NCBI GenBank assembly: GCA_037176725.1
Contig: JAZBRS010000020.1
Location: forward strand, 53,038,001 to 53,102,000
Length of the DNA stretch: 64,000 bases
Reading direction: 5' to 3'
Origin: Posidonia oceanica
Taxonomy: Eukaryota; Streptophyta; Magnoliopsida; Alismatales; Posidoniaceae
The notes under the pieces are model-generated. The model saw nothing but the letters and a program-made list of their open reading frames with translations, did not search any database and was not told where the DNA came from. A program made the translations under genes and the position numbers. This document shows positions 24,028 through 35,084 of this stretch, one piece after another (position 1 is the first letter of the stretch; the number at the start of each line of letters is the position of its first letter).

Positions 24028-24760
24028 ATGATTAACTCCCTAATATGGAATTGCAAGGGGGGTGGGTAACTCCCCTACCTTGAATCATGTGAAAAAGCTG
24101 ATTGCTCAGTCTAAGCTGTCCTTAGTAGCTTTATTAGAACCAAAACTTGAGAAAGAGAGGATTCTATTCACAAAGAATCAGCTTCAGATGGATGGTTGCT
24201 GGGCTAATTCTGTATCCAACAAAAATTGGATCTTCTGGGACAATTCTATAAATGTGTCCCATGTGGTGGATACGGATCAATCCTCCACTTTTTGGGTCTG
24301 TGTTAGTCAGTCGGTCAAGTGCTTCTTCACGGTTGTCTATGCCTCTACTGATAGGTTGGTTCGAAGGAATTTATGGGTAGATTTGCTCAACTTCACAGCT
24401 TCACAGGATGACTCTCCCTGGTTGGTGGGTTGTGACTTTAATGCTATGACTTGCTCTGATGAAGTCGTCAGTAGGGCTGAGTTTGATGGGCCCCCGGCTG
24501 AGGAGTTTGGTGTCTTCTTAAATCTGGCAGGACTAATGGAATTGAATCACAATGGAAATCAACTTTCATGGTGTAACAATCGGATAGGCTCAGACAGGGT
24601 GTCCAAAAGGCTTGATAGGGTACTTGGGAATGATACCTAGTTTAATCTGAACCTGATTGATGTCACTTATGGTGCCAGAGTTTACTCTGATCACTCCCCT
24701 ATGGTCCTTGGTGCAATCAAAGAGAGAGTGGGTGGCCCTTCTCCTTTTAGATTCTAGGCC
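24028..24760 (+). pseudogene. LINE ORF2 N-terminus: apurinic-type endonuclease
   Basis: Starts at ATG 24028 (MINSLIWNCKG), the usual first strand of the endonuclease-exonuclease-phosphatase fold. A one-base frameshift in the G run at 24057-24062 moves it to the next frame. Then come LVALLEPKLEKERI (metal-binding Glu), WLVGCDFNAM (catalytic DFN), LSWCNN, and YSDHSPMV (catalytic Asp-His near 24690). Stops are TAG at 24638 and TAG at 24758, the latter in the usually conserved FRFxxMW motif. This domain nicks target DNA to prime reverse transcription. Confidence 0.85.
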
Positions 24761-27330
24761 ATGTGGTTGCAACATGAGGGTTTCATGGAGGTAGTGGAGA
24801 GAGTGTGGCAAGGTAACATATGCTCTTGCCCTCTACAGAATCTTAGTTTGAAACTCATCAAACTAAAGCAGCAATTAAAAATGTGGAATAAGTCTTGTTT
24901 TGGAAATGTTTTGAAGAACCATGATGCAGCACTGGGCACAATTTCTGAACTCGAAGCTTCTTTAGATAGGAGGTGGGATGAGGCTACTTGGGAGGAACTA
25001 ATGATAAAGAGGAAAGAATTCTTCAAATTAGATCTTCAGCAGGAACTATTTCTGAAACAGAAGGCTAACGTGAAATGGTTGCAGGTGGGGGACAAAAATT
25101 CTCGCTTTTTCCATACCTTGTTGAACCATTGGAGAAGAAAGAATGTCTTTTCTGGCATGCTAGATAATCCTATATTCCAAAATTCTGAATGGGTGTTGAG
25201 AAGTAAGGGAAAGGAATACTTTGAGCATTTGCTAGCTACTGGGTGTTGTGTTATTAAACCTGAGCTGCTCAATCTTATCCCTCCATTAGTGTCTCCAGTA
25301 GATAACATGGCTTTGTGTTCTTGCCCGGGTGAATAGGAGATCAAGGACACGGTTTTCTCTATGGATAGTGATAGTGCACCTGGTCCGGATGGATTTACAG
25401 CTCTCTTCTATAAGGATTGCTGGGAGATAATAGCCACAGATGTTTGTTCTGCTGTGAAGGCTTTCTTCTCAGGTGCTGAATTGGATAGGTCCTGGAAGGC
25501 TACCTTCCTAGCTCTCATTCCTAAAACGGATCATCCACTGGAATTCTATGAATTTAGACCAGTTAGTCTATGCAATGTGAACTACAAGATCATCTCCAAG
25601 ATACTTTCCCGAAGGCTTGCTAAATTGCTTCCCAATTTAGTATCTGATGAGCAAGGGGCCTTTGTAGGAGGAAGGCTTATCCATGAGAATATGTCCCTCA
25701 CTCAAGAATTGGTTCAAAGCATTGACCTTGGCTCTCTTGGGGGAAATGTTATCTTAAACTTAGACATGGAAAAAGCTTATGATAGGCTGGAATGGGATTT
25801 TCTAAAAGCTATGTTGAGGAAATTTGGATTTTTGGAGGGCTAGATGGCCATGATTAGGCAATGCGTGGAAGGAATTTCTTTCTTGGTCCTAGTAGATGGT
25901 GTGTCAACATAGCTTTTAGAAACAGGGCGACCCCCTTCTTCAAGAGCTGTAGAGGGCTTAGGCAGGGCGACCCCCTTTCCCCAGGTTTATTTGTTCTTGC
26001 TGAAGAGGTTTTAAGTAGGGGCATTTCTTCTCTCCTTTTCAATGGAAGTGTTCTACCTTTTCTTGTCAAAAATAGATGTCCAGTGATCTCGCATTTGATG
26101 TTTGCTGATGATGTGTTAATATTTTTGAATGGGAGAAGGGAGTCCATTAAAAACATGATGGAGTTCCTAGGGGAGTATCAAGCTGCTGCTGGTCAGAAAA
26201 TAAATGTAACAAAAAGTTTCTTTCTGGCTTCTAAACAAATGGCTGAGTGGAGGATATCCATGATTTCTGATATCACTGGCTTCTCCATGGGATCTCTGCC
26301 TTTTTCCTATCTAGGGTGTACCATTTTCAAGGGCCTGTCTAAACAAATTTATTTTGAGAAACTAGTGATGAAAATCCAGAATAAGGTGGCTGGATGGAAG
26401 GCGAAGCTTTTGTCTCCTGGGGGGAAGTTGATTTTGGTCAAACATGTCCTGTCCAGCATGCCTATTCATGTTCTGTCAGTGTTTGATGTTCCTCAATTGG
26501 TTATCAAAAGAATCCAGAACATAATGGCGAACTTCTTGTGGGGTGGGTCTGGTGATGTTAAGAAGAGGCATTGGTTATCCTAGGACTGTGTCTCATCCAC
26601 TGTGGAGGAAGGTGGGTTGGGGTTAAGAAAGATCAATGACATCATGCTAGCCCTTAGGATGAAATTAGCATGGAGACTGAAATCTTGCAATTCTCTTTGG
26701 TCGAGATTTTTGAATACCAAATATGGACCTATGGCGGATAGGCTGTTAGACATCAAAGGTCCTTCCAATTGGAAGAAAATCCAAGTAGCTTGGTTGTAGG
26801 TGAAGGATAATATATCTTGGAATGTGGGGAAAGGGGATCTTAGTTTTTGGTTTGACAAATGGTCATCCCTGGGGATCATTGCAGAATTAATGGACGTCAG
26901 GATTGTGCAACCAACTCTCAGAGTCAGTAGTATTTTATCTGATAATTCCATTCTGCATACATTAAATTTACCTGAAGGGATCTTAAATGTGATCTTAAGG
27001 CACCTTCCCTGTCCATCGATAGAGGAGGACTGCTATGCATGCAATTTGGAGGTTGATGGTAAATTCTCGATCAAATCAGCATGGGAGCTTACTAGAGTGA
27101 AAAGGACTTTAGTATCTTGGGGCAAAGGGATTTCGGACCACTTGTTACCTACTAAGGTATCCATTTTTCTATGGAGGGTGGCTTGGAATCGGCTTCCTAC
27201 TGATGACAGAATTATTGGCATGGGTATTCAGATGCCTTCCAAATGCAGCTGTTGTAGTATCCATCATCGGGCTGAGTCGGTGCAACACCTTCTTTTTGAA
27301 GGGGAGTGGGCAAGATTCTACTGGAACTAG
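24761..27330 (+). pseudogene. LINE ORF2 middle: reverse transcriptase and zf-RVT
   Basis: Frame 2 from 24761 runs with TAG stops at 25334 and 25841, then a frameshift near 25910 puts the rest in frame 1 (25861 on) with TAG at 26581, 26797 and 27328. Hallmarks: SAPGPDGFTALFYK, FRPVSLCNVNYKIISKI, NLDMEKAYDRLEW, GLRQGDPLSPGLFVL, and the catalytic MFADDVLIF at about 26100. Later PFSYLGCTIFKG and the thumb region follow. The zinc-binding RVT domain (about 27060-27330) shows FSIKSAWEL, FLWRVAWNRLPT and a CSCCSIHHRAESVQHL metal-binding block. Length and order fit non-LTR RT of plants. Confidence 0.9.
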
Positions 27331-27540
27331 TATGTCTTCACCTTCCATCTTGGGCAGGTTGATACAAGAAACTGGAAACAATGGCTGGATTTTGTTTTCC
27401 TGAAAAAGAGCAAAGAAAGCCATGTGCAAAAACATCAAAGGTTCATGTGTGCTGTGATGCTATGGGAGTTATGGAAAGAGAGGTGCTGTGTCAAATATGG
27501 TAATAAAGTAGGCCGGCTGAGTGCTATCCACTAGAGGTTA

Positions 27541-28182
27541 ATGGCTTGGGTTCGGGACTTTAGTTTTCTGCTAAAGGATTATCAATGCAAGGATAGCAGT
27601 GACGTTCTTATTCTCAGCGCTCTTCAGCTTCCTGCCGTGGAAGTGAGGAAGAGAGTTTCATTGCTGGTTCAGTGGATGAAACCTCAGCCCAGGCATTTCA
27701 AATTAAATGTTGATGGTGCTACTCGGGGTAACCCGGGTTTAGTAGGTGGTGGTGGAATTATCAGAAATTCCAGTAGGGAAGTTATAGCTAGATTTTCTAC
27801 CTTTTATGGCCATGCATCAAATATGGTGGCTGAATTCTATGCCATTAGAGATGGGATCCTTTTATGCTCGGTCCTGAATTTGGATCTAAATACTGTGGTC
27901 CTTGAATCTGATTCAAAATCCATGGTGGAGATGTTTAGGTCCGGAAGGTGTAATCTGTGGTAGCTACAGAATTAGTGGAAGGCGACTCTATGTAAGATCC
28001 AGCAGTTACAAGATATTTTGCATCAGTTTCGAGAGGCGAACTCGGTTGTTGATTGTCTGGCTAACGAGGGGATTGATCGGAGGTGCTTCATCATTTATAG
28101 GCATTGGGAGGACCTTCCAAGGAAGGCCAGGGGTGCTGTAGTTGTGGAGAAGGCCGATTTGCCTTATATTCGTGTGAGGTAG
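27541..28182 (+). pseudogene. LINE ORF2 C-terminus: RNase H
   Basis: Same frame as the zf-RVT part, after a TAG at 27532. Motifs FKLNVDGATRGNPG (first catalytic Asp), AEFYAIRDGI (Glu) and LESDSKSMVEM (Asp) are present. TAGs at 27961 and 27973 interrupt it, then NSVVDCLANEGIDR (final Asp region) continues to TAG at 28180, the likely natural end. A plant-type RNase H tail is typical of one clade of plant L1 elements. Confidence 0.85.
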
Positions 28183-28466
28183 GTTGGCAGGGGTGGTCGA
28201 TCTTGGTTGCCCTTGGTGGTTGCAAGGGTTTCGGTCGTGCTGTTCGCGTCAGAACCTGTTGGTTTGGAGGGTTCTTGCAGGAACAGGTTTTGAGGCTGGA
28301 GGGTTTTTATTCTGTTGGGGCCGTTTTTTGCTTGGGTTGCAGAGGTTATGGGGGTGCTCATTGACCTTTACTTCTTTTTGGGTGAGGCTTTGGTCCTTGT
28401 CCCCCTCACGTGTACCTAATATTTTGTCTATCAATATATTTATACCCTAGGTTAGGGTTTTCGAGG
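28183..28466 (+). other. LINE 3'UTR
   Basis: T/G-rich non-coding sequence ending in TATACCCTAGGTTAGGG and a short poly-A. No feature recognised. Confidence 0.6.
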
Positions 28467-28474
28467 AAAAAAAA

Positions 28475-31400
28475 AACTCCAACCAAAACCAAATCCAAAA
28501 CCATTAAACCCTAATCCCGATTAAACCCAAAGCCCCACTAAACCCTAAACCCTAAAACCCTAAAACCCTAAACCCATCTCATCCAAACCCTAAACCAATA
28601 TCCCATGCAAACCCTAAACCCTAAATCCCCAAAACCCTAAACCCATGCATTCAAACCGAAAGACCCAAATGCCATTCAAGAGAAAAAACAAAAAAAGACC
28701 TAAACCCATGCATTAAAACCCAAACCCTAGTGCCATTCAAAAAAAGAAAAAAAAACCATTTAAAAACCAAATCCTAATCCCATTGCCTCCATCTCACCCT
28801 CATCCACTGGCCCTCATCGCCTCCCCACTGATATAAAACCCTAGCAACCCTAGGAGAGAGGGGGGGACAACCAAGAAAAAGAGGTGGAACCAAAAAAAAA
28901 GAAAAAAACCTAGAGAAGAAGAAAAACGGAGGAGAGAGAAAAAGGAAAAAACCTAAAAAACCTACAGCCGACAGCCCCCCTCCTCCGGCCAGCTCTCCCT
29001 TGCCTTCATCCATCGCCCACCACCTCCAGGAGCCACCCACGAGTCCACCTGCAAGGACTATCGCTGGTGAGAGCCACAGACAGAGAGAAGAAAAAACAAG
29101 AAAAACCACAGAACTTCCACGAGGTCGTCTGGCCACCCCGGCGTGCGAAACAAGTAAGCAACTCTTCCCCTAGATTCGCCTCGCTCCCTTCTTCATCCCC
29201 ATATATTTTTTTTCGTGTTTCGTGCCCTGTGCCACCGCTAGCACCTCACCAGAGTTGGCTTCTTCCTTGGCGCCACTCGCCGATGCAACGCACGCCGCAC
29301 GCGCCAGGCCATCCTTGCCACGCCGCTGTGCTCCTCGTTGCGCCGCCTGGACTCCCCCCTGAGCTCCGCTGGACCGCGCCGGATCTCCCCAAGCACCACC
29401 CACGCAGCTCCGCCGCCTCCTCCGCCGTTCCAGACCTTCTTCCCTGGCGACAGGCGGCCAGCTACTGTAGCCATTCGTTTTTTAATCACCATTAGTTAGG
29501 TTTTCAGTTATTTTGTTTTTAACTTATCAAGTTTACCATGCATTGCATTTAGTTCTTTTAAGTTATTTTTATTACATGTAGGTCCAGCTGTAGTTTAAGT
29601 TTTATTTAATTTCTGAATTAAACTTTATTACATTACGTTTATCTTCTGTTATTTACTTTTATTGCATCTTAGTCCTGCTGTAGTTCAAAATATTTTAGTT
29701 TTTCTTTAGCTTTAGTCCTGTAACTTCTTTTCTTTACATCTAGGTCCTGTGGTTGATTAATGTCATTTAATTTCATCTTTTTAGCTTATTACATTACTTT
29801 TTTCTCCTGTAGTTTATTTTATTTACACATCAGTCCTCTGTTTTGTTTGTCAAGTCATTTAAATTCAAGTTTACCTTACTGTATTGCATATTTTATTCTG
29901 TATTTTATTTTTATTACATTTAAGTCCTTTGTTTTGTTGAAAATCATTTAATTTCATACTTTACCATATTACATTGCAATTTTTATCCTGTATTATGTTT
30001 TTTATTACTTTTCAGTCCTCTGCTTGTTAGACATATCATTTAAATTCATATTTTACCTTATTGCATTGCATAAAACACCATCATTTTATTTTATTTGCAT
30101 CCAGATCCATTCACAGCATTCATTTTATTTCTATGCATTGCATTTGCCCCCCTGGTTTTTTTTTAAATAATTGCATCTAAGCCCTTAGCTTTGCATCTGC
30201 ATTGCATATGGGCCCCTAGGTTTGCAATTAATTGCATCTGGCCCCCTATAGTCTCTCCTAATTACATTTAGGTCCTTCTTCTTGCATTTTCGCATGCATA
30301 ACTCTTGATTAGCTTGCATTTGCACTATTTTGCTTGCATTTGCATTGTTTTGCGTGCCCGCACCCTGTTTTGCTCACATTTGCATTGTTTTGCGTGTTCG
30401 CATCGTGTTTTGCATGCATTTGCATTGTTTTGCATGCCCGCACCCTATTTTGCTCACATTTGCATTGTTTTGCGTGCTCGCATCCTATTTTGCTTGCATT
30501 TGCATCGTTTTGCATGCCCACACCCTGTTTTGCTCACATTTGCATTGTTTTGAGTGCTCGCATCCTGTTTTGCTTGCATTTGCATCGCTTTGCGTGCCTG
30601 CACCCCGTTTTGCACACATTGCATTGTTTTGCGTGCTCGCATCCTGTTTTGCTTGCATTTGCATCGTTTTGCGTGCCCGCACCCCGTTTTGCTTGCATGT
30701 GCATCGTTTTGCGTGTCCGCATCCTGTTTTACTTCCATTTACATCATTTTACGTATCCACTCTTGTTTTCCTTCACTTTTACACCATTTTGCGTGTCTGA
30801 TTTCGTTTCTCGCACCGTTTTGCGTATTTGTTCCTATTTTCCTTTGCATGTCGCTTGCATGTATATGGTTTTACCGCCGTTTTGTTTTATCACTTGCATT
30901 CGCATTTAGCGCAGTGATGTTTACTGCCAGTAGTTCTCACGAATCAAGGCTCGCCCTATTCGGAACGCTGACAGCGTTGCTGAGCACATAGATCGCACGT
31001 TTATTTTCTTTCCACGCATCACAACAGTTAGAGCATGTATTCGCGCATGTTTATTTCAACATACATGGCATTTAAGCATTTAGGCATTCATCTGAGCACC
31101 CATAGCATAGGTATAGCATCCCTCGTCCCTTGGACGTGCAGTTAGGCAATCATCGCCGATATCCTGTAAATGCGAGCGAGAATAGTCAAGAAAGACCGAT
31201 TCCGGGCATGTTGGGGGTGCCTAATACCTTCCTCGCGCGTAATAGGAGTCCTTACCCTTTCTCTGGACACGCAATGACCGTTTTACCCTTATCCTTGGCA
31301 CGAGTCATCCCTTTTGCATAATTTTGCATTCGTTTTGTAGTTTTCCTGTTCTCCCTGGTTTTCCTCGTCTCCCAATTGAATAGACTAGGTGGCAACTCCC

Positions 31401-31564
31401 TTTTGTCTTATCTCTTTTATCTTCGCATTTTCCCGGTGTTTTTGAGTCGAGTTTCCCCTTGGATTCACTGCCGACAGCGGCTTCTTCCCTCTCTCACGGC
31501 ATGATCGCATTGTGAGCTATGGCAGCATGCAAGGCCTGCTGTGGGCTCTCGGGATGAGGTCACA
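28475..31564 (+). mobile_element. 3' LTR of element X, right part
   Basis: Continues the LTR after the LINE and aligns with about 8930-11971, including the telobox array, TATA box (28832), donor (29154), phrase repeats (nearly identical to 9880-10700) and the 40-bp minisatellite (30310-30760). It ends in GGTCACA at 31564. Near-identity of 29460-30300 with 9851-10690 contrasts with more change in the C/G-rich parts, as expected for methylation-driven mutation. Confidence 0.9.
30310..30760. repeat. 40-bp minisatellite in the X 3' LTR
   Basis: Same unit as 10720-11240, with fewer copies (about 11) and one shortened unit near 30610. Copy-number difference between the LTRs shows slippage after insertion. 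Confidence 0.8.
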
Positions 31565-31569
31565 CTATC
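31565..31569. other. Target-site duplication of element X, right copy (CTATC)
   Basis: Follows the LTR end TCACA directly. See 8097-8101. Confidence 0.85.
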
Positions 31570-31680
31570 GTGTTTGCCAAACGAGTAGTTAGGGTTACCA
31601 GCCTGGATGCTGGTTCGGCTGAAAGTGCTCGGCGGCTTCACTTGATGTAGTTCTAGCATTGGTCTGCAGAGATTCTGGCA
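31565..31680 (-). mobile_element. Element Y internal sequence resumes
   Basis: Read on the minus strand, GCATCCAGGCTGGTAACCC then CTACTCG and AAACACGATAG runs into the CTATC site. Joined to 8101 downward it parallels X 17190-17330. How far Y extends above about 31680 is unclear. Its gag and 5' LTR are not recognised in the window. Confidence 0.6.
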
Positions 31681-31990
31681 TCTGGACGGAATGCAATTTT
31701 TTTTTTTTTTTTGCAATTTCATTTGTACTAAGGATGCTGGCAGTGGCTTTTGATTCTGCGAGCTATTAGGGCCTGATGGCGCCCTCCTTGTGGTTCCAAG
31801 GGGTTCGATGTGTGAATTTAATGTAGTATTCTAAAGGCATGGTTGTGCGAGATCATGCATGCATCAAGTTATGGAAGGTAAACTCAATACAAAAGCAAAT
31901 GGCACAACAAACATTTTCATTGATTCGAGTCTTGCCTACACGCCCATAATCAGGCGGGACAAAAAACAGCAGAATTTAAACAGGATGCAA
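31681..31990. other. Unassigned segment with a T17 run
   Basis: A T-run at about 31697-31713 is flanked by TGCAA-like bases on both sides. The rest up to the PMD gene shows no recognised feature. The run could be a reverse-strand poly-A but no matching retroposed gene end is clear. Confidence 0.3.
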
Positions 31991-32006
31991 AACCAGCGCA
32001 AGTGCC

Positions 32007-33224
32007 CTAAATGATCCGAGCCTTCTTTGACTTCCCAGTGTCTGGGAACAGAGGTGCACCAGGTGGGATCTCGTTGATGAGCCAGAGCTCCTGCACCTTA
32101 GTTACATATTCAGGGGAGCGTCCTAAGCCTTTTACAGCTGCAACGTCTGTTGATTGCACTCCACGGTGCATGAGGTTGGCTAATTCCATTGTAGCAGCAG
32201 TTGAAATGAGAGGATAGGGTTGGACAAGCTTCGGCACTGTGCCGTCGACAAAGGCCCCCTGCTGGAAGTCGAACTACCACATGACCCAGATAGGGTGATA
32301 TTCCACACCTTCGGTGAATCCTGGCAGCACAACAAGTCGCATGTCACAGGTGCTGAAGAAGACAGTGAATGGCTCACTGCTGAAGAAGACAGTGAATGGC
32401 ATTTTGATACGCCAGGTTACTGTATCATCCGTTAGTTTTGACAGCTTCTCATATTCTTCATGGACACTCTTGATGGTCTTGCCGTGGCTGCTATCGTAGT
32501 ATGTCTCAAATGCTTGTTTCTGGGGGCGCAGAATATCTAACTCCAGATGTCTGGCCAGCCAAACCTGTACCAAGGCCCCGCAGCCGTGAAAGTGGCGGCA
32601 GCGGTGTGAAATACGGTCTAGCCTGCGATAAGTCTCTGCTAGGACGATTGGCACTAGGTCGATCTGTCGGGTCACCACAGTAAGTGCAATCTCAGCAACC
32701 TCAAGTGCAATTGTCATACGGCCGTGAGTGAAAACCAACTCGACTAGGAAGCGGATGACGAAACCTCGGAGCCACAGTTCGTCTCCCAGTATGGTGCGTT
32801 TCTTGGCGACTTCATCGAAATAGTTCAAGTGGAGCATGGGCACAGGCTCATCAATGCAGACTAGTTTCTTCTCGCAGTCCTTCATGGAGAGTCCAGTTAG
32901 TTGTTTCAAGACAGTGACATAGCCAGAACGCCTCATGAACACAGCAGGCCCCATGAGCTTGGAGAAGCCACAGATCCGGCATACTTCCTCCAATGTAAGT
33001 GTCAGCTCTACCCTGCCGAAGCGGAAGACATGGTGCGCTGGCTTCCAGAATCTTGCAGCAGCGCATAAGAGGTGTCGGCTCACCACAGCATCGGCAGCCT
33101 TCAGCAGTTTGGGCGGGATGCCCCTTAGGCTCAGCTTCTCGCGGTCAGCCTCTGTGAGCTCACTGATCCAACTCCAAAGGATCTCAGAGTAATGTACCGG
33201 GGTTACCAAAGTATAGAAACCCAT
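32007..33224 (-). pseudogene. PMD/DUF7745-like gene, one in-frame TAG
   Basis: Starts at ATG 33224 (MGFYTLVTPVHYSEILWSWI) and reads for about 405 codons to a TAA/TGA-type end near 32007, with a single interruption, TAG at 32274-32276, in the same frame. The core RFWKPAHHVFRFGRVELTL followed by LEEVCRICGF is the PMD/DUF7745 signature, and the central part has FVIRFLVELVFTHGRM and a C-terminal helical region (ALVQVWLARHLEL). A 24-27-base in-frame duplication (32345-32400) repeats PFTVFFSS. A possible intron acceptor lies just upstream near 33270. It is the most intact of the four PMD-family genes here. Role unknown; family members act in silencing or as transposon passengers. Confidence 0.65.
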
Positions 33225-33240
33225 TGTGCGGAAGAGAAAT

Positions 33241-34491
33241 ACAGGCAGCTAGTGTGAAGTCTTCGAGTACCTGTAATTAAAGCTGTTCATTAATTTGAGT
33301 CATACACACATATAATACTGACTGTCAGAGAAACAGATGTGCATAGCAAAGCTGATAAAACAGTTCAGATGTTATAACTATCAATTAGACCACAGAATCG
33401 AAGCACATTCAGTTATGTAAAAGAAAAAAAAAGGGGGTGTTTCGCCTGCACGGGGCGAAGTTGCATAAAAGGCATTATTGTCCTACTGTCTCTGAAGTAA
33501 CTGTCATGTCTCTGATTATCGACATGCATTCCAAACTGCTGTGTTGACAGTGATAGGCTGTTTTGAGCTTTGAAGGTGGTCAACCTGCCTTGGCAGAAGT
33601 ATGTCCCAGTGCCGAGCTGAACCTTGCAGAGCGGGGAGGAAAGAGCAAGAGGGATGATTCGAAATTAAATAAATACCTACATGCTTTATACTAAATTTCT
33701 ATTGCCCTCAGCATATGGAGTGCTTTAATGCCTGCTGCAAAGGAAAGGAGTGTCTCTGACTCATCAGACTCTACTCGGATTCCTAACTGCTAGTGGCACT
33801 CCGGAATGGGTGATGCTTTAAGGTGGTGATATGGTGAGGACAGGCTTCATGCCAAACTCTCGAGGACCCACACCTATTCTTTTCATTTCCGTTTTCTTTT
33901 TGCTCCCACATAGGCGTACAGATTTCTCCTATCCCTAGCTTGGAGGTAATGGACGCCTGGTTTGAGGAAGGGGAGATGCTGCTGGACAGGGGTAGCTAGG
34001 CCTTGTAGGACTTGTGGGTTCCCCAGGTGCGGACTTCAACTCCTCTCCAAGGTAAGTGGGAGGGACGGGATCACGCTGTTCGCCTCTATCTCTAGGGATG
34101 ACTTCTATCTTTGCCTTCTATCTACTTTTCTTTTGTGCCCATGCTTAGACATGTATGTTTTTAGCCCATGCTCTCTCACACCCTAGCGTTTTATCACGCT
34201 CTAGAGGTGTAAGTCCTAGGGGGTTTGAACATTTCGTCTGTCCTCACTGGATGGTGGCTCCCTCACTGGTCAAGACATCTAAGTAGTGTCAGGTGAGGTA
34301 GAGTATACTCTTTCCAGAGCAGGCAAGCATCTCCAATTTCATCACCGAGATATGATTGCAATGCACATGATAGATACATTTTTGTTGTTTTTTTTTTTGG
34401 TAAATAAGCATGCCTAAAATGCATGAACTGCAAGTGCGTGAAAATAGAAGAAAGGGGCTCTGCAAGGTAGCAATGGTAGGCTACTGGTAGT
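33241..34491. other. Non-coding, unassigned
   Basis: No gene, array or hairpin cluster recognised. AGAAGAAAGGGGCTC at 34448-34462 is purine-rich but 30 bases short of the next LTR start, so it is a weak polypurine candidate. Confidence 0.4.
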
Positions 34492-34700
34492 TGTAGATAC
34501 CCTGTTTTGGCACTCCCTTCATGTTAGGATAGTCTCTTGCATTAGGTCGCTCTTAGAAGCCCTCCACCCATTCCTGAATCTCACTTGAACCAAATGTTCC
34601 TCTCAAGGCCAAAGTGCTATCCTTATCTAAGCCCCAAATGTTGGCAACCTGAGTGTTCTTCATGTCCTGACCAAATTTGGAAGTTAAACTGATTAAGGGT

Positions 34701-34784
34701 GTTGTCTGCTAGATTCTCAGCGTACAACGTTGGCCGCTGGTTCTCCAACGGCTAACATTGGTCACTGGTTTTCCAACGTCCAAT
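34701..34784. repeat. Hairpin array cluster 1 (3 units, 28-bp period)
   Basis: Arms GTTGTCTGC/GCGTACAAC, GTTGGCCGC/ACGGCTAAC, ATTGGTCAC/ACGTCCAAT, all with 10-nt loops; two loops are TGGTTCTCCA and TGGTTTTCCA and extend the stem. Confidence 0.85.
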
Positions 34785-34957
34785 GTGGCAACCCAGTCAG
34801 CCAAAGCTTTCCTTATTTGGCTTAATCCAAAAATCATGTTCTTGCCTTCTTTGGAACCTGTTAACCGGTCAAAGCCATCAAAGTCGAGTTTAATCACACT
34901 TAAAGACTCCTTAATTGGAGAATCTTCTCCAATCCTGGCAGTTATGCATCGGAGGTC

Positions 34958-35013
34958 ATTATACACGAGTACTCTCGCTTATAACGTTATACGCTGGTTT
35001 TCCAGCGTATAAC
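34958..35013. repeat. Hairpin array cluster 2 (2 units, 28-bp period)
   Basis: ATTATACAC/GCTTATAAC, then a perfect GTTATACGC/GCGTATAAC with loop TGGTTTTCCA, making a 12-bp stem with a TTTT loop. Confidence 0.9.
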
Positions 35014-35077
35014 ACTTCTGAAACAGGAAACTCTGCTGACTTGGCATTTGTGTCTTTTTTTGTTCCTCCCTTACTTC

Positions 35078-35084
35078 TATAAAA
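35078..35084 (+). promoter_or_regulatory. TATA box of LTR-B copy 1
   Basis: TATAAAA in CTTCTATAAAAGCAAGG, conserved at 37636-37642 in copy 2. Confidence 0.7.

Larger units (their letters stand above)
21195..28476 (+). mobile_element. L1-type LINE inserted in the X 3' LTR
   Basis: About 7.3 kb, ending in a short poly-A (28467-28476). AAACTCCAACCAAAAC precedes it at 21179-21194 and recurs after the tail at 28474-28489, giving a likely 16-bp target duplication. The motif is native to the repeated LTR units, so part of the match could be coincidental. Order: 5'UTR with two copies of GAGGCTCGTCTGTATGGCC-like sequence (21200-21262), ORF1, endonuclease, RT, zinc-finger RVT domain, RNase H, 3'UTR. 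All frames are broken, almost always by TAG. Confidence 0.9.
8102..31564 (+). mobile_element. Element X: large non-autonomous Tat-like LTR retrotransposon carrying gag only
   Basis: Full structure seen: 5' TSD, 5' LTR (8102-11971), primer-binding site (11978), decayed gag (13140-15601), A-rich linker, minisatellite, polypurine tract (20368-20382), and a 3' LTR split by a LINE (20383-21194 and 28475-31564), 3' TSD. Without the LINE it is about 16.2 kb. No protease, RT or integrase homology is visible between 15601 and 20382, so it fits the gag-only non-autonomous class described as TR-GAG. It would depend on a related element for reverse transcription. It lies inside element Y of the same broad family but in the opposite orientation. 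Confidence 0.85.

Noticed and set aside
24638..27975. TAG read as a sense codon (recoded genetic code)
   Set aside because: Plant nuclear genes use TAG as stop, other elements here also carry TAA and TGA stops and frameshifts, and CHG deamination explains the bias.
31697..31713. T-run as the poly-A tail of a minus-strand processed gene ending at 32007
   Set aside because: Nearly 300 bases separate it from the gene end, the gene family carries introns, and no target duplication is evident.
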